Shown piece after piece: positions 8,527 to 18,400 of a DNA stretch of 64,000 nt. The position numbers were made by a program, and so were the translations under genes. Within the stretch, counting starts at the first letter, position 1; every line of letters starts with the position of its first letter. The notes beneath the pieces are model-generated. The model was not told the DNA's origin, made no database searches, and saw only the letters and a list, made by a program, of their open reading frames with translations. The DNA comes from Chondrinema litorale (GTDB taxonomy: Bacteria > Bacteroidota > Bacteroidia > Cytophagales > Flammeovirgaceae): the NCBI RefSeq assembly GCF_026250525.1, contig NZ_CP111059.1, positions 62,001 to 126,000 on the forward strand. The letters are read 5' to 3'.

Positions 8527-9480
8527 CTACTCAACTGATAGTAACGCCATAGACTTAGTATAAAATTTCGCTTTTTTGGGAAATGCGTGCTTGTTTGAGA
8601 AAGTAATTAAAGCATTATACCTTTCTCTAATATTGCCATTTGTACACCAAATTAATTTTGCCAGACATTCTGAACACAACCAAGAAGGTTTAGCATCTGC
8701 TTCTGGCAAACTGTTACTGCCATTCATTAAGCATTTATATCTGGTGCAATGCTTTATTGAGAGGATGTGACCCATTTCGTGAGTCGCCGTTTTGAGCAAC
8801 CTATTTAGAAATAAGGATTGATTTTGATTTTTTGACAACTCAACTTTGTATCGATACATAGATAAAACACCCACCTTTTCTTCCAAATTCGATTGACCAA
8901 ACACGTAATTCCAACCAGCTTTAGGATATAAATCTTTACTCGTAACCGCTGTATACATAATGGCATCTGCTGGCAGTGATTTAATTAAAATCTCATTGAG
9001 TATGTATTTTGTATGTAATTGCTCAATATCATCGTGCTGCCTTCTTCCTACATTTGGAATAATACTGTCTGAAACTTGAGCCAACAAGATGGTTTCTAAA
9101 CCAAAGAATACTTGGGTATATGTTTTTAATGATTCGAAAATGAGGCTATCTGACTTAGTAAATTTACCGATGGGCTTAATGTAAATCTTATTTCGTTTGC
9201 TGCTCGGCCTTACCGGGTTTGAGTTTTTGTAAGCAGAAAAAGATTGACCTCCTTCGTGATGGATGTATGCCCACTCACCGGGATTTGGTTCGGCAAATCT
9301 CAACTGAAGTGGTTTGAGCAACTTTAAATCTGCTAGCTGAAACTCTTTTTCAATTGATACTTGCTTGGAGGTATTGGCATTTTCTTGTTTTGTTTCACAA
9401 GAGAAGATAGCCAATAAAGTTATGGTGAAAAGTATTGGTTTTATTAAGGATGCACTTTGTAAAGCTTTATAATTACACAT
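8527..9480 (-). CDS. Archaemetzincin-type zinc metalloprotease, lipoprotein
   Basis: 317 residues with a lipoprotein signal ending FSC (residue about 28). The zinc site HEMGHILSIKHC starts at H234: zinc ligands H234, H238, H244, catalytic E235, followed by C245, C250-L-M and a later C-S-E-C pair. This matches the archaemetzincin pattern HExxHxxGxxHCx4CxM...CxxC, which adds a structural second zinc. One deviation: the conserved glycine three residues after the second His is Ser (position 241). Archaemetzincins are peptidases of unclear physiological role; a lipid-anchored form would act in the periplasm or on the surface. The start overlaps the stop of the CYTH gene by eight bases, so the two are cotranscribed. 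Confidence 0.85.
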   Translation of the reverse strand: MCNYKALQSASLIKPILFTITLLAIFSCETKQENANTSKQVSIEKEFQLADLKLLKPLQLRFAEPNPGEWAYIHHEGGQSFSAYKNSNPVRPSSKRNKIYIKPIGKFTKSDSLIFESLKTYTQVFFGLETILLAQVSDSIIPNVGRRQHDDIEQLHTKYILNEILIKSLPADAIMYTAVTSKDLYPKAGWNYVFGQSNLEEKVGVLSMYRYKVELSKNQNQSLFLNRLLKTATHEMGHILSIKHCTRYKCLMNGSNSLPEADAKPSWLCSECLAKLIWCTNGNIRERYNALITFSNKHAFPKKAKFYTKSMALLSVE

Positions 9481-9943
9481 CCCAATTTTTATATGGATTC
9501 GATATTAATGAAGAATTATAATACTTGGGATCGGTAGAAACCTCTTCGCCAACCCATGCCGGTAATTCAAGTTGATGATCTTCGCTATTGAGCTCAATCT
9601 CTGCAACTAACAAGCCTTTGTTTTCACCTTCAAAAACATCTAACTCCCAGTTATTTCCCTGATCTACGATTATGTATCTCATTTTTTCGATGATGGGCAT
9701 TTCGCAAAGCTCAAGCAGGTTATTGGCATCATCAAGCGGAATTTCATATTCAAACTCTTGTCTGGTCAGGTTTTCATTTTTGCCTTTAATAGTCAAAAAA
9801 CCGGTTTCCCCGTAGACCCTAACACGTACTGTTCTATTTTTATCAGAATTAAGATAGCCTTGCTTAATTTGAACACCATTATCCGCACTGCTTTTCCAGC
9901 TATCGTTTTTAATTAAAAACTTTCTTTCTATTTCTACTCCCAT
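9473..9943 (-). CDS. CYTH domain protein (triphosphate tunnel metalloenzyme family)
   Basis: 156 residues, the usual size for a single CYTH domain. The defining ExExK motif is present at the N-terminus (VEIERKFL, residues 3-10). Further conserved charged positions follow: RTVRVRVYG, FLTIKGK, EFEYEIP, ELDVFEGENKGLLVAEIEL. Bacterial single-domain members usually hydrolyse inorganic triphosphate or act as adenylate cyclase class IV; the E-x-E-x-K and paired basic strands indicate a triphosphate ligand with a metal. The gene overlaps the archaemetzincin gene downstream by eight bases, an unusual pairing. Confidence 0.88.
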   Translation of the reverse strand: MGVEIERKFLIKNDSWKSSADNGVQIKQGYLNSDKNRTVRVRVYGETGFLTIKGKNENLTRQEFEYEIPLDDANNLLELCEMPIIEKMRYIIVDQGNNWELDVFEGENKGLLVAEIELNSEDHQLELPAWVGEEVSTDPKYYNSSLISNPYKNWDV

Positions 9944-10000
9944 TTTTAAATCTTGTGTTTTTTCAAAAATGGTGATTTTTCGTGTTTATAGCTTATAAAA

Positions 10001-10603
10001 TCAAGTGAATTTTATTTGATGCAAATCTATTTTCTCGTCGATTAATTCTTTAAACTCAGCTCTTTGGGAAGCGTTAATTCTCTTGAAAATAATTAATGTT
10101 CTTTTTCCATATGCATCATAGAAACTATACTTTTCTACACTCTTCTTTACACTAGTAATAGCGTTGAGGTCGATGTAAAACAACTTTTTTTCATTGATTT
10201 CGATTTCATCATCACTAATCAAAACATAAAAACCACCATAGATATGCTTCAAAAGCGCTTTGGTAAGTATCGTAATCCAAAATGCAATAACTACCCATTT
10301 TAAGATTTCAGAATTAAGCTTAAATGCATAAATGATTAAAATGAGTTGAAAGATGATGAAAGCATAAATATCTTTAAAAATATATAGATTATGATATAGA
10401 AAATATTTACCACTTCTAGATTTGAGCTTTTGTTTTAATCTATAAAGTTTATACAGACTAAGAATAGTAAAAATGGCTAAGCTAATAATAATAGGAATTA
10501 CAAATTGATTAGAACCTTGTGAATCTAGATACAGGCTAATCAATAATACTATTATAAAAAATAAAATAGCGTACTTTTCAAGTCGCTGGCTATTGATCTT
10601 CAT
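10001..10603 (-). CDS. Membrane protein with PH-like C-terminal segment, hypothetical
   Basis: 200 residues with four hydrophobic segments: about 12-28 (ILFFIIVLLISLYL), 33-50 (FVIPIIISLAIFTILSL), 78-98 (DIYAFIIFQLILIIYAF) and 104-121 (VVIAFWITILTKALL). The last 75 residues (YVLISDDEIEINEKKLFYID followed by strands to LIIFKRI) resemble the small bacterial PH-like domain found on membrane proteins of this type. That assignment is tentative. Same strand as its neighbours, 25 bases from the downstream lipoprotein gene. Confidence 0.55.
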   Translation of the reverse strand: MKINSQRLEKYAILFFIIVLLISLYLDSQGSNQFVIPIIISLAIFTILSLYKLYRLKQKLKSRSGKYFLYHNLYIFKDIYAFIIFQLILIIYAFKLNSEILKWVVIAFWITILTKALLKHIYGGFYVLISDDEIEINEKKLFYIDLNAITSVKKSVEKYSFYDAYGKRTLIIFKRINASQRAEFKELIDEKIDLHQIKFT

Positions 10604-10627
10604 AAATGAGGTTTGCTAATACTGAAA

Positions 10628-11344
10628 TTATAAAGGATCAAATTCTCCATTAAAAGGATTAGGATATATAACTTCATAATCCCAATCTTCTTCAGATTTG
10701 TAGATTCTTTTAGCAACTATACTTCGATCTTCTAGTTGATGGTTTTCTATAACCTGTAGAATTGCGTCAAATCCTTTTTTTTCGTCCCAAACACTATATA
10801 ATATATTATAACCTGCACCTAAATCACTTGCAGCATATGAACCTAGGTTTTTTTCATAAATGGGCTCATCAAATAGTCTTGATACCTCTTCAAACTGATC
10901 AAGCTGCTTTGATAAATCTTTCGAATTTTGTGAATTATGGGGCTTAATTTGAATGAATAATATTGTTTGGTCATCATACTTTGCCTCTCGATAACCATGT
11001 TCCAATATATCTGCTAATTGGGTTTCAATAAAAGGTAATCTAACAGAATCTGATTCAAAGTGAATATTGGTAGACTCTGCATACTCTCCAACAACTCCTT
11101 TCTTGATAGTTAAATCATCCATCCCTTTGATTTCGAAAGTAAATATCTTGCCTGCATCTTTTTTAATAAATGTCTTATCAAAAAATTCTAGTCTATTTTG
11201 ACTTTCGAATTGTTTAATACGCTCTTCTATAGCTTTACCTAAGTCATGCTCCATACTTGAATCTTTCGAATGCTCAGTTGTACAAGAAAATATGATCACT
11301 TGTAAAGCGATCATATACCAAATGTGTTTCCTTATTAGTTTCAA
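10628..11344 (-). CDS. Putative lipoprotein, hypothetical
   Basis: The start is ambiguous. A TTG at 11344 gives MKLIRKHIWYMIALQVIIFSC, a textbook lipoprotein signal with basic n-region; an ATG at 11314 gives only MIALQVIIFSC, and the frame runs up to a further TTG at 11389 inside the upstream gene. The mature part is about 215 residues, mainly alpha/beta, with EHDLGKAIEERIKQFESQN near the start and DLGAGYNILYSVWDEKKGF near the end. No family was recognised. The tail is acidic and contains YPNPFNGEFDPL, reminiscent of sorting tails but far too short to be one. Confidence 0.55.
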   Translation of the reverse strand: MKLIRKHIWYMIALQVIIFSCTTEHSKDSSMEHDLGKAIEERIKQFESQNRLEFFDKTFIKKDAGKIFTFEIKGMDDLTIKKGVVGEYAESTNIHFESDSVRLPFIETQLADILEHGYREAKYDDQTILFIQIKPHNSQNSKDLSKQLDQFEEVSRLFDEPIYEKNLGSYAASDLGAGYNILYSVWDEKKGFDAILQVIENHQLEDRSIVAKRIYKSEEDWDYEVIYPNPFNGEFDPL

Positions 11345-11357
11345 TAAATCTTTAATA

Positions 11358-11563
11358 TCAGCGATTAATTGTTTTATACTTCTTGCCAATTATAAAATAC
11401 AACATTGAGCCAATGATAGGTGCAAATATGATGATAACCAACCAGATTAATTTATTTGCATTTAGAAGCTTCAACCTCAGTAAATCAAACAATGCTACTA
11501 AACTGATTACGAAAGAAATATTGTCCAGATTAATAATCCATATCCAGGGCTAATTATATCCAT
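11358..11563 (-). pseudogene. PLDc_N-type small membrane protein gene, disrupted by a frameshift
   Basis: Reading leftwards from the ATG at 11563, the first 18 codons give MDIISPGYGLLIWTIFLS and then a TAA. Moving back one base, the second frame continues VISLVALFDLLRLKLLNANK and on through a second hydrophobic segment (WLVIIIFAPIIGSMLYFIIG) to KKYKTINR and TGA (11358). Joined, these make a 68-residue two-helix protein of the PLDc_N (phospholipase-D nuclease N-terminal) type, with the family's N-terminal I-S-P-G and the closing G-rich F-P-I-I-G helix. One base appears to be missing near 11510. It could be a real pseudogene or a sequencing error. Confidence 0.65.
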
Positions 11564-11624
11564 ATCAATCTAAATTTAATTATCATTTTTACTCAATATT
11601 GTATTTATCTGTACAAGTAAAAAA

Positions 11625-14060
11625 TTACTCACTCTCAATTTCCAAAACACCGGTTTTTAGTCCTCGGGCTTTGGCTTTAATGGTAATTTTGCCGGGAGTT
11701 CTGCTTGACCTAATTACTAGCAAAGCTTTTCCCTGAAACACTTTTCTTTGATCACTTACAAAAGGCTCGTTACTCGAAATATCGGCATTTCCCACGCCTG
11801 CATTTGTACCTTCACCTGTTACCATAAACTTGATTTCGTTAGCAGCATCTGGTATTAGCAAGCCATTTTTATCCACCACTTTTACGGTAATGTAAGACAA
11901 ATCTAAACCATTGGCTTTTATCTTTTCGCGGTCGGCAACCAGCTCTATACTTGCCGCTTTGCCAGTAGTTTTAAGCTCATGTGTACTTACCACTTTGCCA
12001 TTTATTTTCCCTTCTGCTCGAATGGTTCCTGTTGAATACGGAATTTTCCACTCCAACTTTTTGTGCATTTCTGGACCTAGTAGAGGTGGGTTTTCTGGGT
12101 CATACTCTTCTGCTGAATGTGCTGTAATATCTTTGGTGTAATATTCTTCTGGCACTTTTTTAACACCCATCGATTTGTCATTTACAAAAAGCTCTACTTC
12201 TTGGCAATTGCTAAATGTGAGTAGTTGCACTGAGTCTTTGCCCTGCCAGTTCCAGTGTGAAAACATAGGCTGATACCTGAGTTTAACCTCATTCCATAGT
12301 TTTGCAGTGGCATTGCCTTCATCATAAGCAGTAATATACACCATAGGTTCTTCACTAAACAAACTGTGTATGTAATAGCTAAAAGGTTTCCAGTGATCGT
12401 CCCAATCGATAATACCGTTTGGCCAACCTTTAGCAGGCCATCCAAAAGACTCACCAATGTAATCTGTACCGCCCCAATAAAATAATCCTACAGAAGAATG
12501 ATGGTTAATATTAAACCACTCATTACCCAAATTACCGGCTTGTGCTTCACTCAAAATAAACATCAATTGCGGATAGTTGGCTTTGTCTACTGGCCAAAAC
12601 TCTTCGCGGTAATTGGTGCTCACCACATCCATGTAAAACTCCATTTCTGGCGGGCCTTCTCTGTAATAATTTTCGGTTCTGTAAGCACCACTTTTTCTTG
12701 ATGGATGCAAACCACAAGTTACTTTTCTACTTGGTTCAAAATTATGGATAAAACTTACCATCTCTTTTAACATCGGCACACCAAAATCTGCTTTCGGGCT
12801 GCGTTGTTGTCTGGTTTCGTTTCCTACACTCCATAAAAACACCGATGGATGATTTCTATCCCTTTTAACAAAAGCTTTCAAGCTACTTTTCCAGTGATCA
12901 TCAAAGCTATTGCCTTCACCAAAAAACTGATCGTTCCACTTATCAAAAGCTTCGTCTAAAACGAGCATACCATTGCGATCGCACCAGTCTAGCATATAAG
13001 TATCATGCGGATTATGGCTCAATCTGATACCATTACAACCTAATTTCTTTAATCCTTCTAAGCGACGTTCGAAACCTCTTTCGAATGCAGCGGCTCCCAA
13101 TGGACCCAAATCGTGGTGTAGATTTACTCCTTTTACAAATACCTTTTCTCCATTCAATAAAAGGCCTTGATTTCTGTCGAATTCTACTGTTCTTATACCG
13201 AAATTGGTTTCGTAAGCATCTATTACTTTTCCATCTTTAATTACTGAAGTGATGACCTTGTAAAGGTTTGGTGTTTCAATTCCCCAAAGTTCTGGATTGG
13301 CTACATCCATTTTCTGCTTAAAAGTATACACCTCTCCTACTCCAACTGGCACAATGTCGCTCACTTTGCCCATTGATTTGCCAGCCGGATTTAAAACTTC
13401 TGAACTCAATGTGATTTCTTCTATGCTTTCAGTCTCGTTAAAAACTTCTGTATGGATGTTTACTTGTGCCTTTTCTTTGGTGATGGAAGGTGTAAAAACA
13501 TAAGTTCCATTGTAATCGATATGAATTGGAGCTGTTATTAATAGCTTTACATCGCGATAAATACCTTCGCCATTGTACCATCGTGAACTTTCCATGTCGG
13601 TATTGCCGTAACTCACAGCGATTGTATTTTCGCCCACTTGAGCCACTTCTGTAATATCTGCTAGAAATGCTTCGTACCCGTTAAGTTGGTGAGCGACTTC
13701 TTTGCCATTTACATACACCCTTGCATCACGATAAATACCTTCGAACTCAAGAAATACTTTGTTATCATTTATAGCATCAGTAAGTGTGAGCGATTTTCTG
13801 TACCAACCTTTTCTTCTGGGTAGAAATCCATTTTTGCGGTCAGAGTTTAGGCTGTCTTCCATAAAAGGGCCGGCAATACTGGCATCGTGTGGAAGGTGTA
13901 CGGTTTGCCAACTGGCATCATCAAAGTCTGGATTTTTGGCTTCTGGAATATCTCCTAGCGAAAACTTCCAATCGAAGTTGATGAGCTGAGATGATCGTTG
14001 TGCAAAAGTGTTAAAAGAAATAAATAAAAGTAGGGTAAACAGTAGTTTGTATAGTTTCAT
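11625..14060 (-). CDS. Glycoside hydrolase family 2 enzyme (beta-galactosidase-like)
   Basis: 811 residues with a signal peptide (KLLFTLLLFISFNTFAQ). The GH2 architecture is complete: sugar-binding jelly roll (about 30-180, with WQTVHLPHDA and GIYRDARVYVNGKEV), immunoglobulin-like domain (190-300), TIM barrel (305-600) and C-terminal domains of the DUF4982 and Ig-like type (610-811). In the barrel the acid/base is E415 in WSVGNE and the nucleophile E505 in ILSEAQ. The signal shows it acts outside the cytoplasm, probably in the periplasm. GH2 exo-enzymes remove beta-galactosyl, mannosyl or glucuronyl units; the exact sugar cannot be told. It is a lone gene, 25 kb from the SusC/SusD pair. Confidence 0.9.
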   Translation of the reverse strand: MKLYKLLFTLLLFISFNTFAQRSSQLINFDWKFSLGDIPEAKNPDFDDASWQTVHLPHDASIAGPFMEDSLNSDRKNGFLPRRKGWYRKSLTLTDAINDNKVFLEFEGIYRDARVYVNGKEVAHQLNGYEAFLADITEVAQVGENTIAVSYGNTDMESSRWYNGEGIYRDVKLLITAPIHIDYNGTYVFTPSITKEKAQVNIHTEVFNETESIEEITLSSEVLNPAGKSMGKVSDIVPVGVGEVYTFKQKMDVANPELWGIETPNLYKVITSVIKDGKVIDAYETNFGIRTVEFDRNQGLLLNGEKVFVKGVNLHHDLGPLGAAAFERGFERRLEGLKKLGCNGIRLSHNPHDTYMLDWCDRNGMLVLDEAFDKWNDQFFGEGNSFDDHWKSSLKAFVKRDRNHPSVFLWSVGNETRQQRSPKADFGVPMLKEMVSFIHNFEPSRKVTCGLHPSRKSGAYRTENYYREGPPEMEFYMDVVSTNYREEFWPVDKANYPQLMFILSEAQAGNLGNEWFNINHHSSVGLFYWGGTDYIGESFGWPAKGWPNGIIDWDDHWKPFSYYIHSLFSEEPMVYITAYDEGNATAKLWNEVKLRYQPMFSHWNWQGKDSVQLLTFSNCQEVELFVNDKSMGVKKVPEEYYTKDITAHSAEEYDPENPPLLGPEMHKKLEWKIPYSTGTIRAEGKINGKVVSTHELKTTGKAASIELVADREKIKANGLDLSYITVKVVDKNGLLIPDAANEIKFMVTGEGTNAGVGNADISSNEPFVSDQRKVFQGKALLVIRSSRTPGKITIKAKARGLKTGVLEIESE

Positions 14061-14161
14061 TTTCCGATTTTTTGTAGATGCACCAAAGGTAACATTTACA
14101 TTATTTTTTGTACAATTATAAGTAGAAAACTATATTGAGAAATTTGGGAGGTTGATGATAT

Positions 14162-14803
14162 TCATTTTATGCTTTCATTATTTCTTAAGTCTCCAGAAAG
14201 TCTAAATACAAACTCTTCAAAACAATCAGAACATATAAAGTACTCACCTAACTCTTTATCTTCTAACTTATCTGGAAATTCGCCATAAGGTAAATCTCTA
14301 TATACAATTCTATAATCGTTCTGATCTTTCATCATTATAAACCACCATGCAAAGCCTTCACTTCCTCTCATAAAGGGCACTAAGTCACCAATTCCATTCT
14401 CTAAAAGAGGAATAATTTTTTCATTCAACATGAATGAAACATCAAAAAACCTGAACCTAGATAAGTATTCAAAATTTGAAAAGAGTGCTTGAAAACTTTC
14501 TGGTAATTTAAAGTTTAATGAACTACATGAATATTCTAGTACTTTTAAATCTACCTGATAAGTCTCGAATAATTCAGGTGAAATACCTTTTTTAGCTTTC
14601 AGTCTAAGCATTGTTAAAAACTCATCCCCAATCCATTGATCTTTCAGAAGCAATTCTTTTAGCTTGCTTTCTTCTTCATTGGTTATAGCAATTTTAGGGG
14701 GAAGACAATATGATAGATTACTAAATAATTTAGTATCAATATGATCTAATTCAACCTTCTTTAGATATTGGTTCCTTTCTAAAGAAATCCATCTTTTTCT
14801 CAT
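14162..14803 (-). CDS. SMI1/KNR4-like hypothetical protein
   Basis: 213 residues, cytoplasmic. Segments such as SLNFKLPESFQALFSNF, then a strand section and GFAWWFIMMKDQNDYRIVYRDL, resemble the SUKH (SMI1/KNR4) fold, where a short helix-loop with L-P-x-x-F precedes paired strands. The first 90 residues are not recognised. If SUKH, it may be an orphan immunity-like protein, as may the gene at 7833-8357; neither has a neighbouring toxin. The C-terminus has an exposed cysteine pair (YFICSDCFEEF). Confidence 0.5.
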   Translation of the reverse strand: MRKRWISLERNQYLKKVELDHIDTKLFSNLSYCLPPKIAITNEEESKLKELLLKDQWIGDEFLTMLRLKAKKGISPELFETYQVDLKVLEYSCSSLNFKLPESFQALFSNFEYLSRFRFFDVSFMLNEKIIPLLENGIGDLVPFMRGSEGFAWWFIMMKDQNDYRIVYRDLPYGEFPDKLEDKELGEYFICSDCFEEFVFRLSGDLRNNESIK

Positions 14804-14834
14804 AATTTGAAATTTTACTCATTTCAAATTAAAC

Positions 14835-14874
14835 AAAAATGTCCCGATTGTAAGAATAATCTACTACCGGGACA
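14835..14874 (-). terminator. Terminator at the end of the RND efflux operon
   Basis: On the minus strand, arms TGTCCCG and CGGGACA (14868-14874 and 14840-14846 on plus coordinates) enclose a 21-base loop, and a T-rich stretch follows (plus-strand A-run at 14835-14839). It lies 31 bases after the DUF2892 stop codon, the last gene of the operon. The long loop lowers confidence. Confidence 0.55.
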
Positions 14875-14904
14875 AGCTAATAATCTGTCTGGTTTCTTAA
14901 CTAA

Positions 14905-15105
14905 TTAGCGATAACATTGTTCGTCTTCTACGCCAAAAAGTTTCAAAATATCTTCTAGTAAGCACCATTTGGTTAAAGAAGACTGTAATAAATTGGCTCC
15001 TACAAAAGCAGTAAACCATAACCAATTAATATTTACATAAGTGGCTAATAATAAGCTGATGATAATAAATGTGCCAGCTACTCCACGTACAATTCTGTTT
15101 TTCAT
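14905..15105 (-). CDS. DUF2892 (YgaP-like) two-helix membrane protein
   Basis: 66 residues with two hydrophobic helices (about 8-23 and 27-45) and the DUF2892 features: an N-terminal NRIVRGVAGTFII, a central WLWFTAFVGANLLQSSLTKWC, and a C-terminal LLEDILKLFGV. DUF2892 proteins (including the membrane half of YgaP) are small inner-membrane proteins, often next to metal efflux or rhodanese genes. It is the last gene of the RND operon, eight bases after the PII-like gene. Confidence 0.8.
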   Translation of the reverse strand: MKNRIVRGVAGTFIIISLLLATYVNINWLWFTAFVGANLLQSSLTKWCLLEDILKLFGVEDEQCYR

Positions 15106-15113
15106 GTTTCTAG

Positions 15114-15419
15114 TTAGTTTGATCTTTCAACATTTATGAGGGCTATATGTATGTTAGACATGGTTGATTGAGCGGAGTTAAATAAGTCAATTTTCTCAAA
15201 AACTTTGTCTACATTTTCTTTAGGAGTAAAGGCGTAGAACATCAATGATTTGTTTTCATTCATATCGCTTGCAAACCAATTACTCTCAAAAGTTTCTTCT
15301 GAAAGATCTTTAAAACCATTTAGTTTTTGGTATGAAAAAACCTTCACACCGGAAGCCTTAAGAATTTTCTTTATCTCCTTCTCGAATTCTTCTATGGCTG
15401 TTATAATGAGCAGTTTCAT
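15114..15419 (-). CDS. PII-like small protein in RND efflux operon
   Basis: 101 residues, cytoplasmic, with the beta-alpha-beta alternation of PII-like ferredoxin folds: MKLLIITAIEEFEKEIKKIL, KVFSYQKLNGFKD, SLMFYAFTPKENVDKVFEKI and NIHIALINVE. Proteins like this accompany RND and metal efflux operons in Bacteroidota (DUF3240 or PII-like); they lack the nucleotide-binding T-loop of true PII and are thought to be regulatory. The assignment is from secondary structure pattern and context, so it is moderate. A 7-bp arm hairpin lies in the gap to the RND gene. Confidence 0.6.
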   Translation of the reverse strand: MKLLIITAIEEFEKEIKKILKASGVKVFSYQKLNGFKDLSEETFESNWFASDMNENKSLMFYAFTPKENVDKVFEKIDLFNSAQSTMSNIHIALINVERSN

Positions 15420-15453
15420 ATTTGTATGGTTGGTTACTTTGTGTTTAGAAACC

Positions 15454-15486
15454 GCTATCTAAGTTCAGATTTTAAACCCAGATAGC
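15454..15486 (-). other. Intra-operon stem-loop between RND gene and PII-like gene
   Basis: Inverted arms GCTATCT (15454-15460) and AGATAGC (15480-15486) lie in the 80-base gap after the RND stop codon. With no T-run on the minus strand, it is not a strong terminator. It may set the transcript level of the PII-like and DUF2892 genes or act as a 3' stabiliser. Only the repeat itself is seen. Confidence 0.35.
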
Positions 15487-15499
15487 AGATTATCAATTT

Positions 15500-18400
15500 T
15501 TAGTTTTCCCACTTGGTTTTTTCTGTCATATAGTAGATAAGAGGTACTACAATAAGTGTAAGCAAAGTAGACACAATTGCTCCTGCTACCAGAGAGATGG
15601 CAAGACCCTGGAAAATTGGGTCGAACAAGATGATAGAAGCACCGATTACAACGGCTCCGGTTGTTAGTAAAATTGGTGTAGTTCTAACCGCTCCTGCATC
15701 AATTATGGCTTGTTTTAATGGAATACCATCATTCAATCTGATCTCGATAAAGTCTATCAATAACACTGAGTTTCTAACCATTACACCTGCTAGTGCGATC
15801 ATACCGATAAAAGATGTTGCAGTAAAGAATGCACCTAATAACCAGTGGCCTAGTACAATACCAACTAATGAAAGTGGAATGGCAATCATCATTACCATTG
15901 GGGTTTTAAAATTCTGGAACCAGCCAACAATCAACATATATATTACAATGATTACCACCATAAATGCTGCTCCTAGATCGCGGAAAACTTCCAGCGTAAT
16001 TTGCCATTCTCCATCCCATTTTACAGTGAAATCTGTTTCGTCTGTAGGTTGTTCCATGTAGAGTTCTTTCACCTCATAACCTTTAGGCAAACTCATCTCT
16101 TTTAGCTTTTGCTCCATTCCGAGAATCGCATAAACTGGACTTTCTAAAGCTCCTGCCATATCTGCTAAAACATACACTACTCTTTTCTGATCTTTGCGAT
16201 AGATTGTTTTTTGTAATGATGCTTCTTTTACTTTTACTAGATCGCTTACAGGTACTACATTGCCTTGTTTGCCTTTTACCTTTAAGCTTTGGATATCTTG
16301 TAAATTGCTCTTGTCGCTATCGTCTAGTGAAAGAACAATGCCTACATTGTCATTTGCATACTCGTCGTACAAGTTAGAGATTGGTAAATCTCTCAAGATG
16401 TAAGTTAAGTTTCCAACTACTTGTTGCGGAGCAATGCCGTTTAACATCGCTTTTTCTCTGTCTACTTCTAACTTAAACTCTGTTTGCGCATCTTCTACCA
16501 TCCAGTCGATATCTACAATATCATCGGTGTTTTCAAGAATGGATTTTACCTGATCGGCTACCATTATTTGCTCGTCGTAGTTTGGTCCGCCATATACCTC
16601 AGCCACTAAAGTTGATAATACTGGAGGGCCCGGTGGTACTTCAACTAATTTGATATTCGCACCATATTTTTTAGCTATTTGCTGCACTTGTGGTCTCACC
16701 AATTTAGCTATATCATGACTTTGTAAATCTCTGTCTTCTTTGTATAACAAGTTTACTTGAATATCTGCCATGTTGCTACCACCACGATTATCGTAATGTC
16801 TTACTAATCCATTAAAAGTGATTGGAGCAGAAGTACCAATGTAATTCTGATAATCCACTACTTCTGGAATGGTAGATAGATACTGAGCCACTTCTTTGGT
16901 TACGGCAGCAGTTCTTTCCAGTGTTGTTCCTTCTGGCATATCAATCACTACTTGGAACTCATTCTTGTTATCAAAAGGAAGCATTTTTACAGCTACCGAT
17001 TTAGTAAAGAACATCAATACTGAACCTACTAATAAAAATAAGGTGATTCCTAACATTACCCAGCGTTTTGCTGAACTATCGAGCATTGGTTGCTCAATCT
17101 TTTTATAGATTTTGTAGATCACACTGGTTTCTAAATTGTGCTCTTCTTTGTGTTCTTGCTCGTCTTTTTCTCTTAGTAAGTGATAACCCAAATATGGAGT
17201 TACTGTTAATGCTACGAACAGAGACAACATCATCGCAATAGAAGCACCAATCGGCATCGGACTCATATAAGGGCCCATCATTCCTGATACAAATGCCATT
17301 GGTAAAATAGCTGCAATTACTGTAAAAGTTGCCAAAATGGTTGGGTTACCAACTTCGTTTATCGCGAAAATAGCAGCCTGTTTAAATGGCAATCGCTTCA
17401 TTTTAAAATGGCGGTGCATGTTTTCTGCGATAATAATACTATCATCTACCACGATACCAACTACGAACACCAAAGCAAACAGCGTGATACGGTTTAGCGT
17501 GTAACCTAAAATGTAATAACTGAACAAGGTTAAAGCGAAAGTAAGTGGTACTGAAAAGAACACGACTAAGCCACCTCTCCAGCCCATGGCCAACATTACC
17601 AATACAGTTACTGCTAGAATTGCCACACCTAAGTGCATTAATAACTCACCTACTTTGTGCGAAGCTGTTTCACCATAGTTTCTGGTAACACTCACATGCA
17701 CATCATTAGGAATCAAGTTTAGCTTTAACAGATCGATCTGATCTACAATTTTATCAGCAATCTTCATCGCATCTGCTCCTTTCACTTTGGCAACAGAGAT
17801 GGTTACCGCAGGATACTCAGATTTGTAACCTTTAAAATCTTCGTTGGCTTTTCCATAACCGAAAGAAACATAACTGTTTGGTGTTTCTGGACCATCTTCG
17901 ATTGTAGCCACCTGCTTTAAGTATACCGGCATATTTTTGTTTACACCGATTACCAGATTCTCTATATCTTCAGCAGAAGTTAAAAACTTGCCAGTAGTTA
18001 CTAAGTATTCTTCATCATTATTTACAAAGCTTCCAGATTGAGAACTTCCGTTGTTTGCCTGAATCATCTGCATAATACTCAATGCATCCACAGCATTTTC
18101 AGCCATTTTATCCTTATCCAACACCACTTTTAACTGGCGATTTCTACCACCAATTACTTTCGTAATCGCTACATCTTTTACTTTTTCAATCTCAGAAGTA
18201 ACCTCTTCGGCAATCGCTCTTAGTTGGAAATCGTCGTAGTTTTCACTCCAAAGCGTTAAGCCTAACATCGGTACATCGTCTATCGATCTGGTTTTTACTA
18301 GAGGTTGATACACACCTTCTGGAAACATACCCTGATGTTTGTTCAACTCGTCGTACAATTTCACATAAGATCTTTCAATGTCTTCACCCACATAAAACTG

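Noticed and set aside
11358..11563. Programmed frameshift in the PLDc_N gene
   Set aside because: No slippery heptamer or downstream stem-loop is evident; a simple one-base loss or sequencing error is more likely.
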